From a virus: DNA of 64,000 bases. The notes below the pieces were generated by a model. The model made no database searches. It saw only the letters and a list, made by a program, of their open reading frames with translations, and was not told the origin of the DNA. Position 1 is the stretch's first letter; each line of letters opens with the position of its first letter. The stretch covers positions 124,001 through 188,000 of IMG/VR virus record IMGVR_UViG_3300050120_000152, one strand, 5' to 3'. Made by a program: the position numbers and the translations under genes. Shown piece after piece: positions 7,508-15,553 of this stretch.

Positions 7508-7624
7508 ACGTACATAGCTCAGTCTGGGAGAGCAGCCCCGTAGGAGGGGTAAGTTAAATCAATTTGACGTTTAGGCGTTGCAATGCGATACTGGTCGGTG
7601 GTTCGAATCCATCTGTGCGTACCA
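7508..7624 (+). tRNA. tRNA with long insert before the T arm
   Basis: Acceptor ACGTACA/TGTGCGT, D arm GCTC...GAGC, T arm GGTGG-TTCGAAT-CCATC and encoded ACCA. The anticodon stem GCCCC/GGGGT leaves a 6-nt loop GTAGGA (AGG, Pro, is possible). About 46 nt with two small hairpins sit between it and the T arm. Confidence 0.6.
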
Positions 7625-7723
7625 AATTTAGGAGAATCCCGGTTCGATTCTGGGAGTGCCATGGGCAATGCACAGTCAACCCCGGCGCTAGATTATACGG
7701 CTAAATCGCCTTTAATAAATCAT
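7625..7723 (+). other. Orphan tRNA T-arm fragment
   Basis: A perfect T arm (CCCGG-TTCGATT-CTGGG) is followed by AGTGCCA, but no matching 5' half was found upstream or downstream. It is probably a relic of a decayed tRNA. The rest of the stretch has no ORF. Confidence 0.45.
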
Positions 7724-7802
7724 GGGAGCGTAGTTTCAACATAGGTAAAACACGATGCTGGCAGCATTGAGAACCGGGAGCATGTCCACGGCGCATCCAC
7801 CA
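7724..7802 (+). tRNA. tRNA-Ala(GGC)-like
   Basis: Acceptor GGGAGCG/CGCATCC with a G3-T70 pair, the main alanine identity element, encoded ACCA, D arm GTTT...AAAAC and anticodon stem CGATG/CATTG with loop CTGGCAG (GGC). The T arm is unusual: an 8-nt loop without TTC. Confidence 0.65.
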
Positions 7803-7874
7803 TATAATACATTGACACTCTAATGAGATTAAAGTATAATTCAAACTCATTTTACTTAGCGAGGGTTATCTGTG

Positions 7875-8429
7875 ATGGACAAGAATTTATTTTCTGATGA
7901 AGAATATGCAGAATTGTTTTCTGATGAAACTTCTGTAAAACAGCGTAAAGCTTTGCTTAAACAAGCATCATTGCGGGTTAATTACTTAGTTCATATGATC
8001 TGTACTATGTTTAGCTATAAGTTGGATTGGTGGGATTTTGATAATGAAGATAGGGATGTTGAAAAACATGGTCATTTTGATCCTGATGTTTATACCAAAT
8101 CTATTAAGGTAATTGGGGACTGGAAATCCTTTAATAAAAATAATGAACCGGCAATCAAAGCTCTTGGTGATTATCTACAAGATTATTATAATGAGTTTGA
8201 GTTTGAATATGGATATATACCTTCTGGCTGGTTGAAAGAAGATATAACTGAAGATTTGCAACAACATGTTGACACGTTTTTGAAGGTAATTTATCCGCAA
8301 CAACAGACTACTGAGGCTGCAAAAAAAGCTGCAAAGGATACACATTTGCGTGCTTTACGCAATTCTATCAAAAATAAATTAACATCCGAAGAATATGCTT
8401 TGATTACCTTTCCAAAGCATTTGTTATAA
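7875..8429 (+). CDS. Hypothetical acidic protein
   Basis: 184 aa starting at the ATG after GAGGGTTATCTGTG. Rich in Asp, Glu and Lys, helical, with no recognised domain. A promoter (TTGACACTCTAATGAG..., near 7812) precedes it. Confidence 0.75.
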   Translation: MDKNLFSDEEYAELFSDETSVKQRKALLKQASLRVNYLVHMICTMFSYKLDWWDFDNEDRDVEKHGHFDPDVYTKSIKVIGDWKSFNKNNEPAIKALGDYLQDYYNEFEFEYGYIPSGWLKEDITEDLQQHVDTFLKVIYPQQQTTEAAKKAAKDTHLRALRNSIKNKLTSEEYALITFPKHLL

Positions 8430-8434
8430 AATAT

Positions 8435-8501
8435 GGTAAGTGCTGGCTGGCTCGGGATCATGACCTGATACAAGTAGGATCGTTCCCTACGCTTACCACC
8501 A
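8435..8501 (+). tRNA. tRNA(CAT) lacking a D arm
   Basis: 67 nt: acceptor GGTAAGT/GCTTACC with encoded ACCA, anticodon stem TCGGG/CCTGA with loop ATCATGA (CAT; Met or Ile), T arm GTAGG-ATCGTTC-CCTAC. Only about 10 nt separate the acceptor from the anticodon stem, so there is no room for a D arm. The T loop keeps its length but not the TTC sequence. Confidence 0.6.
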
Positions 8502-8516
8502 ATTTAGAGAATTATC

Positions 8517-8903
8517 ATGGATTTATCAACTTCAATCGAATATCGTGAAATATTCAAAATACATTCAGAATCATTTTCTTACTTACGTAGAAAGAATGGC
8601 AGCAAAATAGCTCCAAATTATGATAGTATTCGTGGGTACGGAAGTCAATACATGCATCATTCGTTTAATTATGCAGATATGACTTATAATAATTACAAAC
8701 GATTTATGATTGCTAGAGTTAGACAATGTGAATCTATTGGCCATTATCATGGTATGATTGTAAATCGTGGTGGTCATCCTAAAACGAATACGACTGAAAC
8801 ATGTTATCGTCATTTGCGACGAATGATTAAAGATGGCGTATTACGAATGGAAAAGCGAAAGGCATATGGTAGAAACATTTTATCGGTACTGGTTGTTGTA
8901 TAA
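8517..8903 (+). CDS. Hypothetical basic protein
   Basis: 128 aa, rich in Arg, Tyr and His. The C-terminal half (HLRRMIKDGVLRMEKRKAYGRN) resembles a winged-helix wing, so DNA binding is possible but not shown. It follows the short tRNA by 15 nt with GAGAATTATC before ATG. Confidence 0.65.
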   Translation: MDLSTSIEYREIFKIHSESFSYLRRKNGSKIAPNYDSIRGYGSQYMHHSFNYADMTYNNYKRFMIARVRQCESIGHYHGMIVNRGGHPKTNTTETCYRHLRRMIKDGVLRMEKRKAYGRNILSVLVVV

Positions 8904-9083
8904 TAATAATAATTATAGAGATATGTAGTACGAGGGAGCTAGGAAACCCAACGGCACTGAAGCCGTCGCCCATAAAGAATCTTAAGAGCTTGGTCAAAAT
9001 AGGGTTAACACTGTTAGATTGAGTGATATCAGGGCTTGCCACGAGCGTTACGTGTGGTACTACACCAAATATAGAGAGTTACA
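8904..9083 (+). ncRNA. Structured leader before gene 9084
   Basis: No ORF. Hairpin ACGGC-ACTGAA-GCCGT and a CACG...CGTG pairing are visible. Probably 5' untranslated RNA of the next gene. Confidence 0.35.
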
Positions 9084-9476
9084 ATGGATCAAATCATACT
9101 ACATACTGGCAATTATTCTAAAATTCCTAGAAATACAAAAATTTTGGGAAGTATTATCTTTACAGAACAGGAAATGTCCGATATCGGTTATCAGTTAGGA
9201 TGTGATGATTACGCAGTAAGTACAGAAGTCTTTACAAATTCTGAACATGTATTTAATGGTCTACGTTTAGCTATTTTAGATGGTAAAATGCCTTTTGATG
9301 GTGTTACTATTGTTAATCATTATGGTTCAGACGAACATTCAATATATTTAAGATTTGATAAATTTGCGAATGTAGTAGGAACTGATAGTTATCATATATT
9401 CAATCAATCCATTGATGATGTGTCTAAAATATTATTGAAACAATCGAATAAACGCAAGCTTGACAAAATGATTTAA
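9084..9476 (+). CDS. Hypothetical protein
   Basis: 130 aa with GAGAGTTACA before the ATG. No recognised domain. Confidence 0.7.
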   Translation: MDQIILHTGNYSKIPRNTKILGSIIFTEQEMSDIGYQLGCDDYAVSTEVFTNSEHVFNGLRLAILDGKMPFDGVTIVNHYGSDEHSIYLRFDKFANVVGTDSYHIFNQSIDDVSKILLKQSNKRKLDKMI

Positions 9477-9510
9477 AGTGGTAATATACATACATCAAAG
9501 CGCAACGTAC

Positions 9511-9636
9511 ATGGTAAACATTACATTATTACTTAATATACTCATACCGTTGTTACTGATTGCGCTTAGTTTTTTGTTTGGTTGGACTATATTAGGATTC
9601 ATATTAATAGGTGGACCATTTATCATTTTTGTTTAA
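9511..9636 (+). CDS. 41-aa membrane peptide
   Basis: Almost wholly hydrophobic (two segments joined by GW), so it would insert in the membrane. The ribosome-binding site is weak, so coding status is moderate. Confidence 0.5.
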   Translation: MVNITLLLNILIPLLLIALSFLFGWTILGFILIGGPFIIFV

Positions 9637-9661
9637 TGTTACAAGTGTTTTAAATTTTTAT

Positions 9662-9944
9662 GGCTCGTGGCTGATACACTGCAATCATCGGCAGCAAGGC
9701 ATCCCTTAAAGACTTGAGGGGGAGTACGAGAGGTAAGGAAGGTTATTGTCACTGTGATGCAGAAGGATCAAGTTAAGTCTGCGGAGGGGTGGATCGTTAG
9801 TAACAAATGAGCTAGATGGCGACGATCTGTGAGTAAAATCTCACTAGAATATTGACGAAAAGAAGATCACTTTTCCGAGTTCTATGACAGAATAAACCGA
9901 CTTTATAAGTAGTTGGAGCGGTTAGCATCGCTCCCGAGCCACCA
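9662..9944 (+). ncRNA. 283-nt RNA with tRNA-like acceptor end
   Basis: The ends pair as GGCTCG/CGAGCC and the 3' strand runs directly into ACCA, as in a tRNA or tmRNA. A T-arm-like hairpin GAGCG-GTTAGCAT-CGCTC stands just before it, but its loop lacks TTC. The interior has further hairpins and no ORF. It may be a tRNA with a very large insertion or a novel RNA; I see no tag peptide or G3-T70 pair as in tmRNA. Confidence 0.4.
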
Positions 9945-10147
9945 GTTTTACAGATGAGTAATCAAAGTGGGAAATGTTATTGAGGGTTCGAAACCAAGAT
10001 AACCAAAACTTTGGTGGAAGTTGGTTAGAGGCACGACTGAAACTGTGCAGAGAAATCAATGTCCCTTGGATTCTCTACTATTAAAATCCCTATACAAGCG
10101 TATCAAGGGTGCGGGTGATAATAGACAAACCATTAATTAGGAAAAGT
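9945..10147 (+). ncRNA. Structured leader with tRNA-like hairpins
   Basis: Hairpins GTTAT...ATAAC enclosing GGGTTCGAAACC, ACCAAA-AC-TTTGGT and AGAGAA...TTCTCT precede the gene at 10148. A D-loop-like AGTTGGTTAGAG is present but no full cloverleaf could be assembled. Confidence 0.35.
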
Positions 10148-10468
10148 ATGTTAGACAAATTAAAATTGTGGAATTACGTATCATTATTGAGCAGTCAATG
10201 TCAATATTATAACAATAAAAATTTCGAAAAGTCGGAATTTTTGCTTAACGTGTTAGATAACTTGTTTAATGTATTTTCTAATGAAGAATTAGATTGGTTA
10301 GCTGATAACGTATTTAATGCTCAAATTGATTGGGAATACCCAATTAAAGCTGCAAGTGTCACTATTGATCTGATCCAGAACATCGACAAGCCTATCATCC
10401 AATATGATAGTATGTCTGGACAATTAAGTCTTGAATATACGTATAAGATAGATAACAAAATATGCTGA
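10148..10468 (+). CDS. Hypothetical protein
   Basis: 106 aa. I placed the start at the ATG with AGGAAAAGT in front, not at the upstream GTG in the same frame. Helical, acidic, no domain recognised. Confidence 0.65.
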   Translation: MLDKLKLWNYVSLLSSQCQYYNNKNFEKSEFLLNVLDNLFNVFSNEELDWLADNVFNAQIDWEYPIKAASVTIDLIQNIDKPIIQYDSMSGQLSLEYTYKIDNKIC

Positions 10469-10576
10469 ATTGATATATTTCATAAAGCTAAAGTAGATAG
10501 GCTGATTAACTATAAAGGCATCCCGTGTGGTAACCACTGTAATTTTATGAAAAGAAATTCGTTATGCTGATGACCC

Positions 10577-10601
10577 AAAAAGCCCTTTCGGGCTTTTTTA
10601 T
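10577..10601 (+). terminator. Rho-independent terminator
   Basis: AAAGCCC-TTTC-GGGCTTT plus T run; about 110 nt of hairpin-prone non-coding RNA separates it from the upstream gene. Confidence 0.9.
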
Positions 10602-10653
10602 TGTCTATTAATGTGTTATACTGACCATCTATTAACTCATCTGGGATGAAGTC

Positions 10654-10926
10654 ATGCAAGTCTTGTTTATTGTACTAATGTTTGTATTGATAATTATTAT
10701 TTCAGCATGTAATTACACCTACAATCCTAATATCGGTGAAGGCATCATGATTCGCTTCATGTCTACACTATGTTTATTGATGTGCAGTCTGTTTTGCTTC
10801 GGATATACTCGGATTACCCCTACCCAGACCACCCAAGAGATTATTAGGGACATTGCTGTATGCAAAGCCGCTACTGTTCCCACACCAACATGTAACAATG
10901 GTTACATTACTATTGAAGTAAAATAA
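10654..10926 (+). CDS. Membrane/exported protein
   Basis: 90 aa with two hydrophobic segments (residues about 3-20 and 32-50) and a polar C-terminal region with two Cys. Ribosome-binding site weak; preceded by a TTATACT -10 box at 10616. First gene of an operon reaching 11799. Confidence 0.65.
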   Translation: MQVLFIVLMFVLIIIISACNYTYNPNIGEGIMIRFMSTLCLLMCSLFCFGYTRITPTQTTQEIIRDIAVCKAATVPTPTCNNGYITIEVK

Positions 10927-10928
10927 TT

Positions 10929-11174
10929 ATGACAACATGTAAAACAAAATGTGAATGCGATGTTTGTAAATATTCCGAGGAAGTAGCAGTTAACCTTGAG
11001 TTTGTTCATGAAGATCATCGTGAATTTTTCGAAGACCTTTATATGCGATATTGTGCAGAAGCTATGGATGCTGATGTTAATATGTGCATTATTGAAGGTT
11101 CATGGCCTACTGCTAATGAATATATCATTTCTGCACGCAAACGCACTGGAATTCCGTTACCAATCATAGAGTAA
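10929..11174 (+). CDS. Cys-rich, possible zinc-binding protein
   Basis: 81 aa starting MTTCKTKCECDVCKYS, a dense Cys cluster likely to bind zinc, followed by an acidic helical part. It is 2 nt after the preceding gene. Confidence 0.7.
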   Translation: MTTCKTKCECDVCKYSEEVAVNLEFVHEDHREFFEDLYMRYCAEAMDADVNMCIIEGSWPTANEYIISARKRTGIPLPIIE

Positions 11175-11177
11175 TTT

Positions 11178-11339
11178 ATGCAAGAACATATGCGAGAAAA
11201 TGGATTAAGTCAAGGTTATTACTGTATGCGCTGCGGTGGTGTATGCAATCTATTAGCAACCGGCCATGGCGTCTATCAATGCCAACCCAACCCAGAACTA
11301 GTAGCTAAGCTTAATGAATTAAATAAGGATATTAAATGA
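11178..11339 (+). CDS. Small zinc-ribbon-like protein
   Basis: 53 aa with CMRCGGVC...CQP, half of a zinc ribbon. Overlaps the next start by ATGA; same operon. Confidence 0.65.
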   Translation: MQEHMRENGLSQGYYCMRCGGVCNLLATGHGVYQCQPNPELVAKLNELNKDIK

Positions 11340-11566
11340 AATATTTACTTTTGTGTGGCATCATTGTATTATTGTCTGGTTGTTATCGTCAACCTTTGTA
11401 TGCCATGGCCGATTATACTTTAGTATACGATTACAATGGTTGTGCATTTTTTGTACGTCCAGTACCACATGCATTTTTTCAAAATGATAAAAGTTATGTA
11501 GAGCGCTATTATCCGGGTGATAAAGATGCGTGCGTCAACCATTCACTTAATAAGGATGCGAAATGA
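11336..11566 (+). CDS. Lipoprotein, paralogue of the next gene
   Basis: 76 aa with a lipoprotein signal (LLSGC lipobox, Cys at about residue 16). The mature part has a YDYNGCAFF motif and ends KDACVNHSLNKDAK. The next gene has the same layout, so the pair arose by tandem duplication. Probably anchored to the envelope; role unknown. Confidence 0.75.
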   Translation: MKYLLLCGIIVLLSGCYRQPLYAMADYTLVYDYNGCAFFVRPVPHAFFQNDKSYVERYYPGDKDACVNHSLNKDAK

Positions 11567-11799
11567 AGAAATTAATTTTACTGTTGCTTATTGTATCAAC
11601 TTTGGTTGGCTGCTCTTATAGAAATATCTATGTTATGTATGACAATAGAGGCTGTGCATTTTCTGTAATCCGTAATACAGCAAGGGATACAAGGGATGAT
11701 ACATGGGATACATCCGGGGGATCAGCTTATCAAGCAACTCTACAGCGTTTGAGTACAGAAGATAAGGCAACTTGCCCACTTTCAAAAGAAGCAAAATAA
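11563..11799 (+). CDS. Lipoprotein, paralogue of the previous gene
   Basis: 78 aa with lipobox LVGC, then YDNRGCAFSV and a C-terminal DKATCPLSKEAK that mirrors the previous gene. The two overlap by ATGA. A lysis (spanin) role is possible from size and lipobox but nothing proves it. Confidence 0.75.
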   Translation: MKKLILLLLIVSTLVGCSYRNIYVMYDNRGCAFSVIRNTARDTRDDTWDTSGGSAYQATLQRLSTEDKATCPLSKEAK

Positions 11800-11844
11800 A
11801 AGTTTGACAAACTTGTATAAATAGATTATGATATACAATCATTA

Positions 11845-11923
11845 CGGGGTGTAACTCAGTCTGGTCTAGAGTGCGAGGTTTGGAACTTCGAAGCCGCTGG
11901 TTCAAATCCAGCCGTCCCGACCA
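11845..11923 (+). tRNA. tRNA-Pro(TGG)
   Basis: Acceptor CGGGGTG/CGTCCCG with ACCA, anticodon stem CGAGG/CTTCG with loop TTTGGAA, T arm GCTGG-TTCAAAT-CCAGC. C1-G72 and A73 fit proline. First of three Pro tRNAs. Confidence 0.94.
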
Positions 11924-11967
11924 ATTTTAATATTCATAGTTTCCCAATCTATGTCTTAGATTCATAT

Positions 11968-12044
11968 CGGAATGTAGCTCAGTTTGGTAGAGCGTACCGT
12001 TCGGGACGGTAAAGTCGCAAGTTCAACTCTTGTCATTCCGACCA
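11968..12044 (+). tRNA. tRNA-Pro(CGG)
   Basis: Acceptor CGGAATG/CATTCCG with ACCA, anticodon stem TACCG/CGGTA with loop TTCGGGA, T arm GCAAG-TTCAACT-CTTGT. Confidence 0.94.
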
Positions 12045-12057
12045 TTTTAAATAGTTA

Positions 12058-12133
12058 CAGAGTGTAATATCAATTGGTAGATGGCGAGCTTTGGAAGCTT
12101 GAGGTTGCTGGTTCAAGTCCAGTCACTCTGACA
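12058..12133 (+). tRNA. tRNA-Pro(TGG), second copy
   Basis: Acceptor CAGAGTG/CACTCTG, anticodon stem CGAGC/GCTTG with loop TTTGGAA, T arm GCTGG-TTCAAGT-CCAGT. The 3' end reads ACA instead of ACCA, so the end must be repaired, and the D arm (TATCAATTGGTAGATGG) is divergent. Confidence 0.85.
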
Positions 12134-12136
12134 TTA

Positions 12137-12167
12137 AATAAAGCGCCCAATGGGCGCTTTATTTTTG
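12137..12167 (+). terminator. Rho-independent terminator
   Basis: AAAGCGCCCA-ATGGGCGCTTT with T tract; ends the Pro tRNA transcript. Confidence 0.92.
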
Positions 12168-12225
12168 TTTTAATAGTTCATATCTAATGATTCTGACATA
12201 AATACATAGAATAAAGAAATTATCT

Positions 12226-12845
12226 ATGTATATTGTATATAAAACAACAAACATCACCAATAAAAAATTTTATATTGGTGTACACAAAACCTCAAATTTA
12301 GATGATGGATATATTGGCTCAGGTAAGATTTTAAAGCGTGCTATAAAAAATATGGAATACAAAACTTTTATAGACAGATACTTTTCATTTTTGATAATTC
12401 CAATGACGCGTTTTCAAAAGAATTGGAATTAGTAAATGAAACTATGTTACTTGATCCTCTGTGCTATAATTTAAAAATTGGCGGTGAAGGTGGCTTCGAT
12501 TTGATCAATCGAAAAGGTCTTGCAGTTCAACATATTACAAAAGAGAATCAGGCTGAAATATATAAAAAAGCCAAAGCAGTTATACAATATAAATTAAAAA
12601 ACGATGATGATTATAGAAAAAAATGGTCAAACAATTCTAAACAAAAAATGCTAGGTAACCAGAATTGGTTAGGTAAAGAACATTCTGAAGAAACTAAACA
12701 GAAAATGAAAATTAGTCACAAAGGTCAACATAATGGCACCAAAAATTCACAATATGGTACAATGTGGATAACAAATGGATTGATTAATAAGAAAATTGAT
12801 AAAACTGCTGATATACCCGATGGATTTATAAAAGGCCGAGTCTGA
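12226..12845 (+). pseudogene. Frameshifted GIY-YIG endonuclease gene
   Basis: The first frame (12226-12432) encodes MYIVYKTTN...FYIGVHKT...GSGKILKRAI, and the second (12423-12845) supplies ELVNETMLLDPLCYNLKIGGEGG to the C-terminus, as in the intact gene at 2681. Adding one A to the A-run near 12343 restores a continuous frame (RAIKKYGIQNFYRQILFIFD). So it is a 1-nt deletion, a sequencing error in a homopolymer, or less likely a programmed shift. Confidence 0.88.
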
Positions 12846-12851
12846 AATATA

Positions 12852-12879
12852 TTGACACCATGCTATAACATGTTATACT
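12852..12879 (+). promoter_or_regulatory. Sigma70-like promoter
   Basis: TTGACA, 16 nt, TATACT. It is followed by a leader of about 190 nt before the gene at 13073. Confidence 0.7.
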
Positions 12880-13072
12880 TCTCTACGGTTGATGGCAGTC
12901 TGATGAAAGCAGGAATCGAATGAATTTGGATAGATTCCGGTGTTGAATGACTATAGGGTAGTCCAAGACCTTGTATAGCCAGAATCCCCCTGTTGGGGTA
13001 CACAAATTGGTAATGAAAGGTTAGCGCCAGACAAAATCCAATTCATCAAACCTTACTAATTTAGGATTTATT
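12880..13072 (+). ncRNA. Structured leader before gene 13073
   Basis: No ORF; a CCCC-TGTT-GGGG hairpin and other short pairings. Function unknown. Confidence 0.35.
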
Positions 13073-13336
13073 ATGAATGATAATTTGAATGATAGGGTAA
13101 GAACCATTCTTATCGAAGAATATAATATTGAAATTGGAGCCTTGGATATCTTTCCCGGCACCAACCCTGACGCAACTCCCGAAGATGTTGCGAAGGAAAT
13201 TATAAAAGCAATGGAAAGCATTGCAGCAGGCGACTGTGAAGAGTTTGACTTCAGTGATGAAGATAAAGCAGAATATAAATCATTTTTCTTGCATGGTGAT
13301 ATGTTACCATTGCAAACTGAAATTGGAACGGTATAG
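13073..13336 (+). CDS. Small acidic protein
   Basis: 87 aa, strongly acidic. The first half (VRTILIEEYNIE...FPGTNPDATPEDVAKEIIKAMESI) resembles an acyl-carrier-like helix bundle in composition, but the DSL serine motif is absent, so I do not call it one. Ends in TAG with a second TAG three codons on. Confidence 0.65.
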   Translation: MNDNLNDRVRTILIEEYNIEIGALDIFPGTNPDATPEDVAKEIIKAMESIAAGDCEEFDFSDEDKAEYKSFFLHGDMLPLQTEIGTV

Positions 13337-13453
13337 CACTCATAGTAAAGAGTAGCGCAGGATTCAGCGTAATAAATCGGGATTGCCATGTTATGGTGGA
13401 CGAAAGTAAACCAACCCTTTGAATTTTCCAACTATTTTTAATGGATAGTAGCA

Positions 13454-13564
13454 ATGAAATTATTTGAAATTCTACTTTTAATTGGTATCATAGTTGTCAT
13501 TGTACGTATTTGTGTGTTAAAATACCGTAAGTACCTCAATAGTAATAACGATGATATCAAATAG
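13454..13564 (+). CDS. 36-aa membrane peptide
   Basis: One hydrophobic helix (residues 4-20) followed by a basic and then acidic tail. Stop TAG followed by GAT TAA. It sits directly upstream of the paired genes at 13573 and 13953. Confidence 0.55.
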   Translation: MKLFEILLLIGIIVVIVRICVLKYRKYLNSNNDDIK

Positions 13565-13572
13565 GATTAATC

Positions 13573-13950
13573 ATGACACAATATATTCTTAAAACATTAG
13601 ATGAGGATTACTATTCATCTTGGACTTACCAAGGATTTGTAAGTCATTTAACCCCTGAAACTATTGTGAAAATGATTAAAGAACGTATTGTCAATCTTAA
13701 AGATATAGATACCAAGATCACTGAAGTATCGAATGATAATTATAATAACTTTCCTGATGCCATTTATGATAATGATTTGCCTGACGGCACATTAAATGAA
13801 GTTAATCAGTTATGCGAGACACGCACCGTAATGAGTTGGATGGAATTTGGATCAAAAACATATATTCGGGTTGATACGGGAATAATGGATCATACTATTG
13901 AAATATTGGCTCTTTCTGATTATTTTGCTTCTATTTGCAAGGTACCATAA
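13573..13950 (+). CDS. Hypothetical protein, paralogue of 13953
   Basis: 125 aa. The first 50 residues align with the following gene (YILKTLDEDYYSSWTY..F...L versus YVLSVMGNDYYATCDYHTF...L, then a VIKxxIVxLK helix), and both end with an IELFTL-like strand and a short helix. The two arose by tandem duplication. Function unknown. Confidence 0.75.
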   Translation: MTQYILKTLDEDYYSSWTYQGFVSHLTPETIVKMIKERIVNLKDIDTKITEVSNDNYNNFPDAIYDNDLPDGTLNEVNQLCETRTVMSWMEFGSKTYIRVDTGIMDHTIEILALSDYFASICKVP

Positions 13951-13952
13951 GT

Positions 13953-14348
13953 ATGACTATGTATGTTTTGAGTGTGATGGGAAATGATTATTATGCCACT
14001 TGCGATTATCATACATTTGCGTGCGAGTTATCTAAAGATGAAGTCTTAGATGTTATCAAAGCTCAGATAGTAATCCTTAAAAAATTTGAAGATGAGAATT
14101 ATCCTGAGCTACCAAACTATATCAATTTCAGTAAAGATGGTTGTCTTGACCAGACCGCGTGGAAAACTGCCAAGGACGTGTCTCATGATAAAATATTGCA
14201 ATATCAAAGATTACAACCACAATTTGCTGAAGCCCATTTAGGTAATTACGTTTTTCGTGTGAATACATATTATCTTGAAGACAATATTATTGAGTTATTC
14301 ACCTTGAATGAATGGTTCATCCAGCAATCATTACAATTACAATCATGA
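13953..14348 (+). CDS. Hypothetical protein, paralogue of 13573
   Basis: 131 aa from the ATG at 13953, 2 nt after the preceding stop. Same layout as its neighbour. Located just before the large conserved gene at 14364. Confidence 0.75.
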   Translation: MTMYVLSVMGNDYYATCDYHTFACELSKDEVLDVIKAQIVILKKFEDENYPELPNYINFSKDGCLDQTAWKTAKDVSHDKILQYQRLQPQFAEAHLGNYVFRVNTYYLEDNIIELFTLNEWFIQQSLQLQS

Positions 14349-14363
14349 TAGAGATTATTATAC

Positions 14364-15542
14364 ATGGCTAATATGTTTATTCCATCCAAGATTCGTGTAG
14401 GTTTCCAGAATCGTTCTGATACATTTACAGGCAAATTAGCCTACGTCATTTATTATGATGAAAAAGGTAAAATTCGCAAAGAAACATCATGGAAATCATG
14501 GTGCGATTCTAAAATTGAAGTTCTTGAATTGGACAATGCTCCCCACAATAATTATGTATTCAACAAGGGTGTTAAGCGCGATGGGCATTGGGGGTCGGGT
14601 CGATCTGTGATCCGTGTCCACGATCCGCGAAATTTTGAATTTGAAATTAGTGTGGATAATCTTATTGGATTGCTTATGCATTCTGATGTGTCCAAGCGTG
14701 ATATTGTTGAAGAATGCGTGTTTGCATGGCTTGGTGCCGAATTGATTTTACTTCCTGTAAATTCTGAAGAATATCAGAAGTCTGTAGATTATACAGATAA
14801 GCAATCTCAGAAAATTTCAGCTAAGGAATTAGTTGCTGGTCATACTTATTCCATGAAAAAGAATGACACTCATTTGACTTATCTTGGTTATTATCCATGG
14901 TACGATTATGGGTATAATCGAATTAATGATAATTATCAGTATGGACAAGCTGCTAAGGGAAAGAAACATGTGTTTCACGATGGGGAGCAATTCGTTGTGC
15001 CATCACCATCCACATTAGCATCTGTAATTTCATCTGAAGTTAATCCAGAAACATATGCTACTCTTGTTGATAAGTTCCATAAATCCAAGCATGCTTATCG
15101 TTATATTGAATTAATTCTTGGTAAATCTGCACTAAAACATGATGCTTCCGCATCATATAGAAATATTAATGGATATAAATCTACAACGAAAGTCGGCGAA
15201 TATTGTCATGTGAATGTTATTCAATACGGTAATGGTATGAATGGTATGAATGGTGTTAAGTTTGCTTATTTTGATGTGGTCAAAATTAAAGACCAGATTA
15301 CCATCATTCCCGTAACAAACAAGGGTGGAGTAACCTATAATTCATTTAGTTATGGTTACAATCGCGCCCTAGCTCATACCGAAGAATATTCAGAATTGGC
15401 AAGATATCTGAATGAAATTCAACCAGATGGGGCCAAAACAGCAAAAATTGATATTATCATACAGGCATTGACTGCATTAGGATATGTTGGTAACATGAGT
15501 TTCATCACCGAAAAGGGCAACCATGTGCCCTGTCAACCATAA
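14364..15542 (+). CDS. Conserved phage protein, 392 aa
   Basis: The N-terminus (MFIPSKIRVGFQNRSDTFTGKL...) is of a kind I recall from large tailed phages, where it is annotated only as hypothetical. A tandem NGMNGMNGV stretch occurs near residue 295. Composition suggests a mixed beta-rich protein. No catalytic motif seen. Probably in one operon with 13573-16003. Confidence 0.85.
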   Translation: MANMFIPSKIRVGFQNRSDTFTGKLAYVIYYDEKGKIRKETSWKSWCDSKIEVLELDNAPHNNYVFNKGVKRDGHWGSGRSVIRVHDPRNFEFEISVDNLIGLLMHSDVSKRDIVEECVFAWLGAELILLPVNSEEYQKSVDYTDKQSQKISAKELVAGHTYSMKKNDTHLTYLGYYPWYDYGYNRINDNYQYGQAAKGKKHVFHDGEQFVVPSPSTLASVISSEVNPETYATLVDKFHKSKHAYRYIELILGKSALKHDASASYRNINGYKSTTKVGEYCHVNVIQYGNGMNGMNGVKFAYFDVVKIKDQITIIPVTNKGGVTYNSFSYGYNRALAHTEEYSELARYLNEIQPDGAKTAKIDIIIQALTALGYVGNMSFITEKGNHVPCQP

Positions 15543-15553
15543 TAGGAATTAAC

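Noticed and set aside
9662-9944. tmRNA
   Set aside because: Acceptor-like ends and CCA are present, but there is no G3-U70 Ala identity, no tag reading frame and no TTC loop, so I kept it as an unassigned RNA.
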